A stretch of DNA of 64,000 nucleotides from Azorinus chamasolen. Taxonomy: Eukaryota > Mollusca > Bivalvia > Cardiida > Solecurtidae. The position numbers and the translations under genes are program-made. Each line of letters starts with the position of its first letter. The first letter of the stretch is position 1. Shown here piece by piece: positions 63,764 to 64,000 of this stretch. The stretch is taken from the NCBI GenBank assembly GCA_963576725.1, contig OY755243.1, positions 35,811,846 through 35,875,845 of the forward strand. The letters are read 5' to 3'. Under the pieces are notes generated by a model. That model saw only the letters and a program-made list of their open reading frames with translations, did no database searches and was not told the origin of the DNA.

Positions 63764-63862
63764 TTGTCTGTGCAATGGGCCAGTTCTAAAAATATCAGTT
63801 GTCTACCCAAAAGGGAGGCAATCCAGTTGTTATCAAAAGTGCAAAGGGAGACCTAGCACAGT

Positions 63863-63923
63863 TTGGATTCTGATCTGACGCATATGTAACTTCAAGTTAC
63901 ATATGCGTCAGATCAGAATCCAA
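63863..63923. repeat. Near-perfect 61-bp palindrome (family D)
   Basis: TTGGATTCTGATCTGACGCA and TATGTAACTT pair without mismatch with their mirror through GAATCCAA. A half copy lies at 26125-26165 (GAAGTTACATATG, CAGATCAGAATCCAAACTG). More distant relatives with GATCCAAACTGTTTG lie at 7420, 45975 and 51552. Confidence 0.85.
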
Positions 63924-64000
63924 TATTGTACTTCATAATTGTTTTGTACAAGAGAGTTAATTGTAAGATTGACATGTATTAAAAAACAATGTGAACAATC

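Larger units (their letters stand above)
62958..63856. repeat. Inverted duplicate of 42388-43320
   Basis: Starts AACAAGAGGGCCAGAATGGC (inverted tail), then a satellite unit, the ATTAATCTATACTTATGTTC segment, and two family A MITEs in inverted order. Similarity stops at about 63856, where a perfect hairpin begins. Confidence 0.85.

Overview
This is eukaryotic, intron-rich, AT-rich nuclear DNA, most likely from a bivalve mollusc. The basis is two metazoan-type genes with short exons, very large repeat-filled introns, and dispersed repeat types that I recognise as common in bivalve genomes. The species call is inference. There is no bacterial operon structure, CRISPR array or rRNA.

Three protein-coding genes can be supported. 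MRPL15 (mitochondrial ribosomal protein uL15m) is complete on the minus strand, with 4 exons between 2076 and 8879 and 294 aa. ARMC7 (armadillo repeat-containing 7) is complete on the plus strand, with 7 exons between 9158 and 41112 and 196 aa. The two start codons face away from each other across 278 bp, which suggests a shared bidirectional promoter. At 51753-57279 three short exons in matching phase end in a C3HC4 RING finger, giving at least the 3' part of a RING protein. A 675-aa reverse transcriptase ORF of a LINE lies antisense in ARMC7 intron 1. A four-transmembrane-like exon remnant with an in-frame stop lies at 48786-49018.

Almost everything else is repetitive, and several layers can be separated. 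(1) Palindromic MITEs with TTAA-CCCTTT ends (piggyBac-like) and others with TA-CAGT ends (pogo/Tc1-mariner-like) or CAG(A/G)G ends (hAT-like). Several families share the same hairpin apex around GCTCCTATAGGAGC. (2) Elements built as a head hairpin, a GTCCGTC-rich spacer, tandem units of about 160 bp and, where visible, a tail hairpin. (3) Minisatellite arrays (23, 27, 31 and 57 bp units), at least three of which are amplified pieces of the TTAA MITE. (4) Large foldbacks at 13540-16048, 28690-30025, 32048-33195 and 50268-51213. (5) SINE-like elements.

Region by region: 1-2045 repeats; 2046-8879 MRPL15; 8880-9157 promoter; 9158-41112 ARMC7 with LINE, foldbacks, satellites and minisatellites in its introns; 41113-51752 hairpin-headed repeat elements, a gene remnant, a 370-bp tandem repeat and a foldback; 51753-57279 RING exons; 57280-64000 repeats, ending in an inverted copy of the 42.4-43.3 kb segment.
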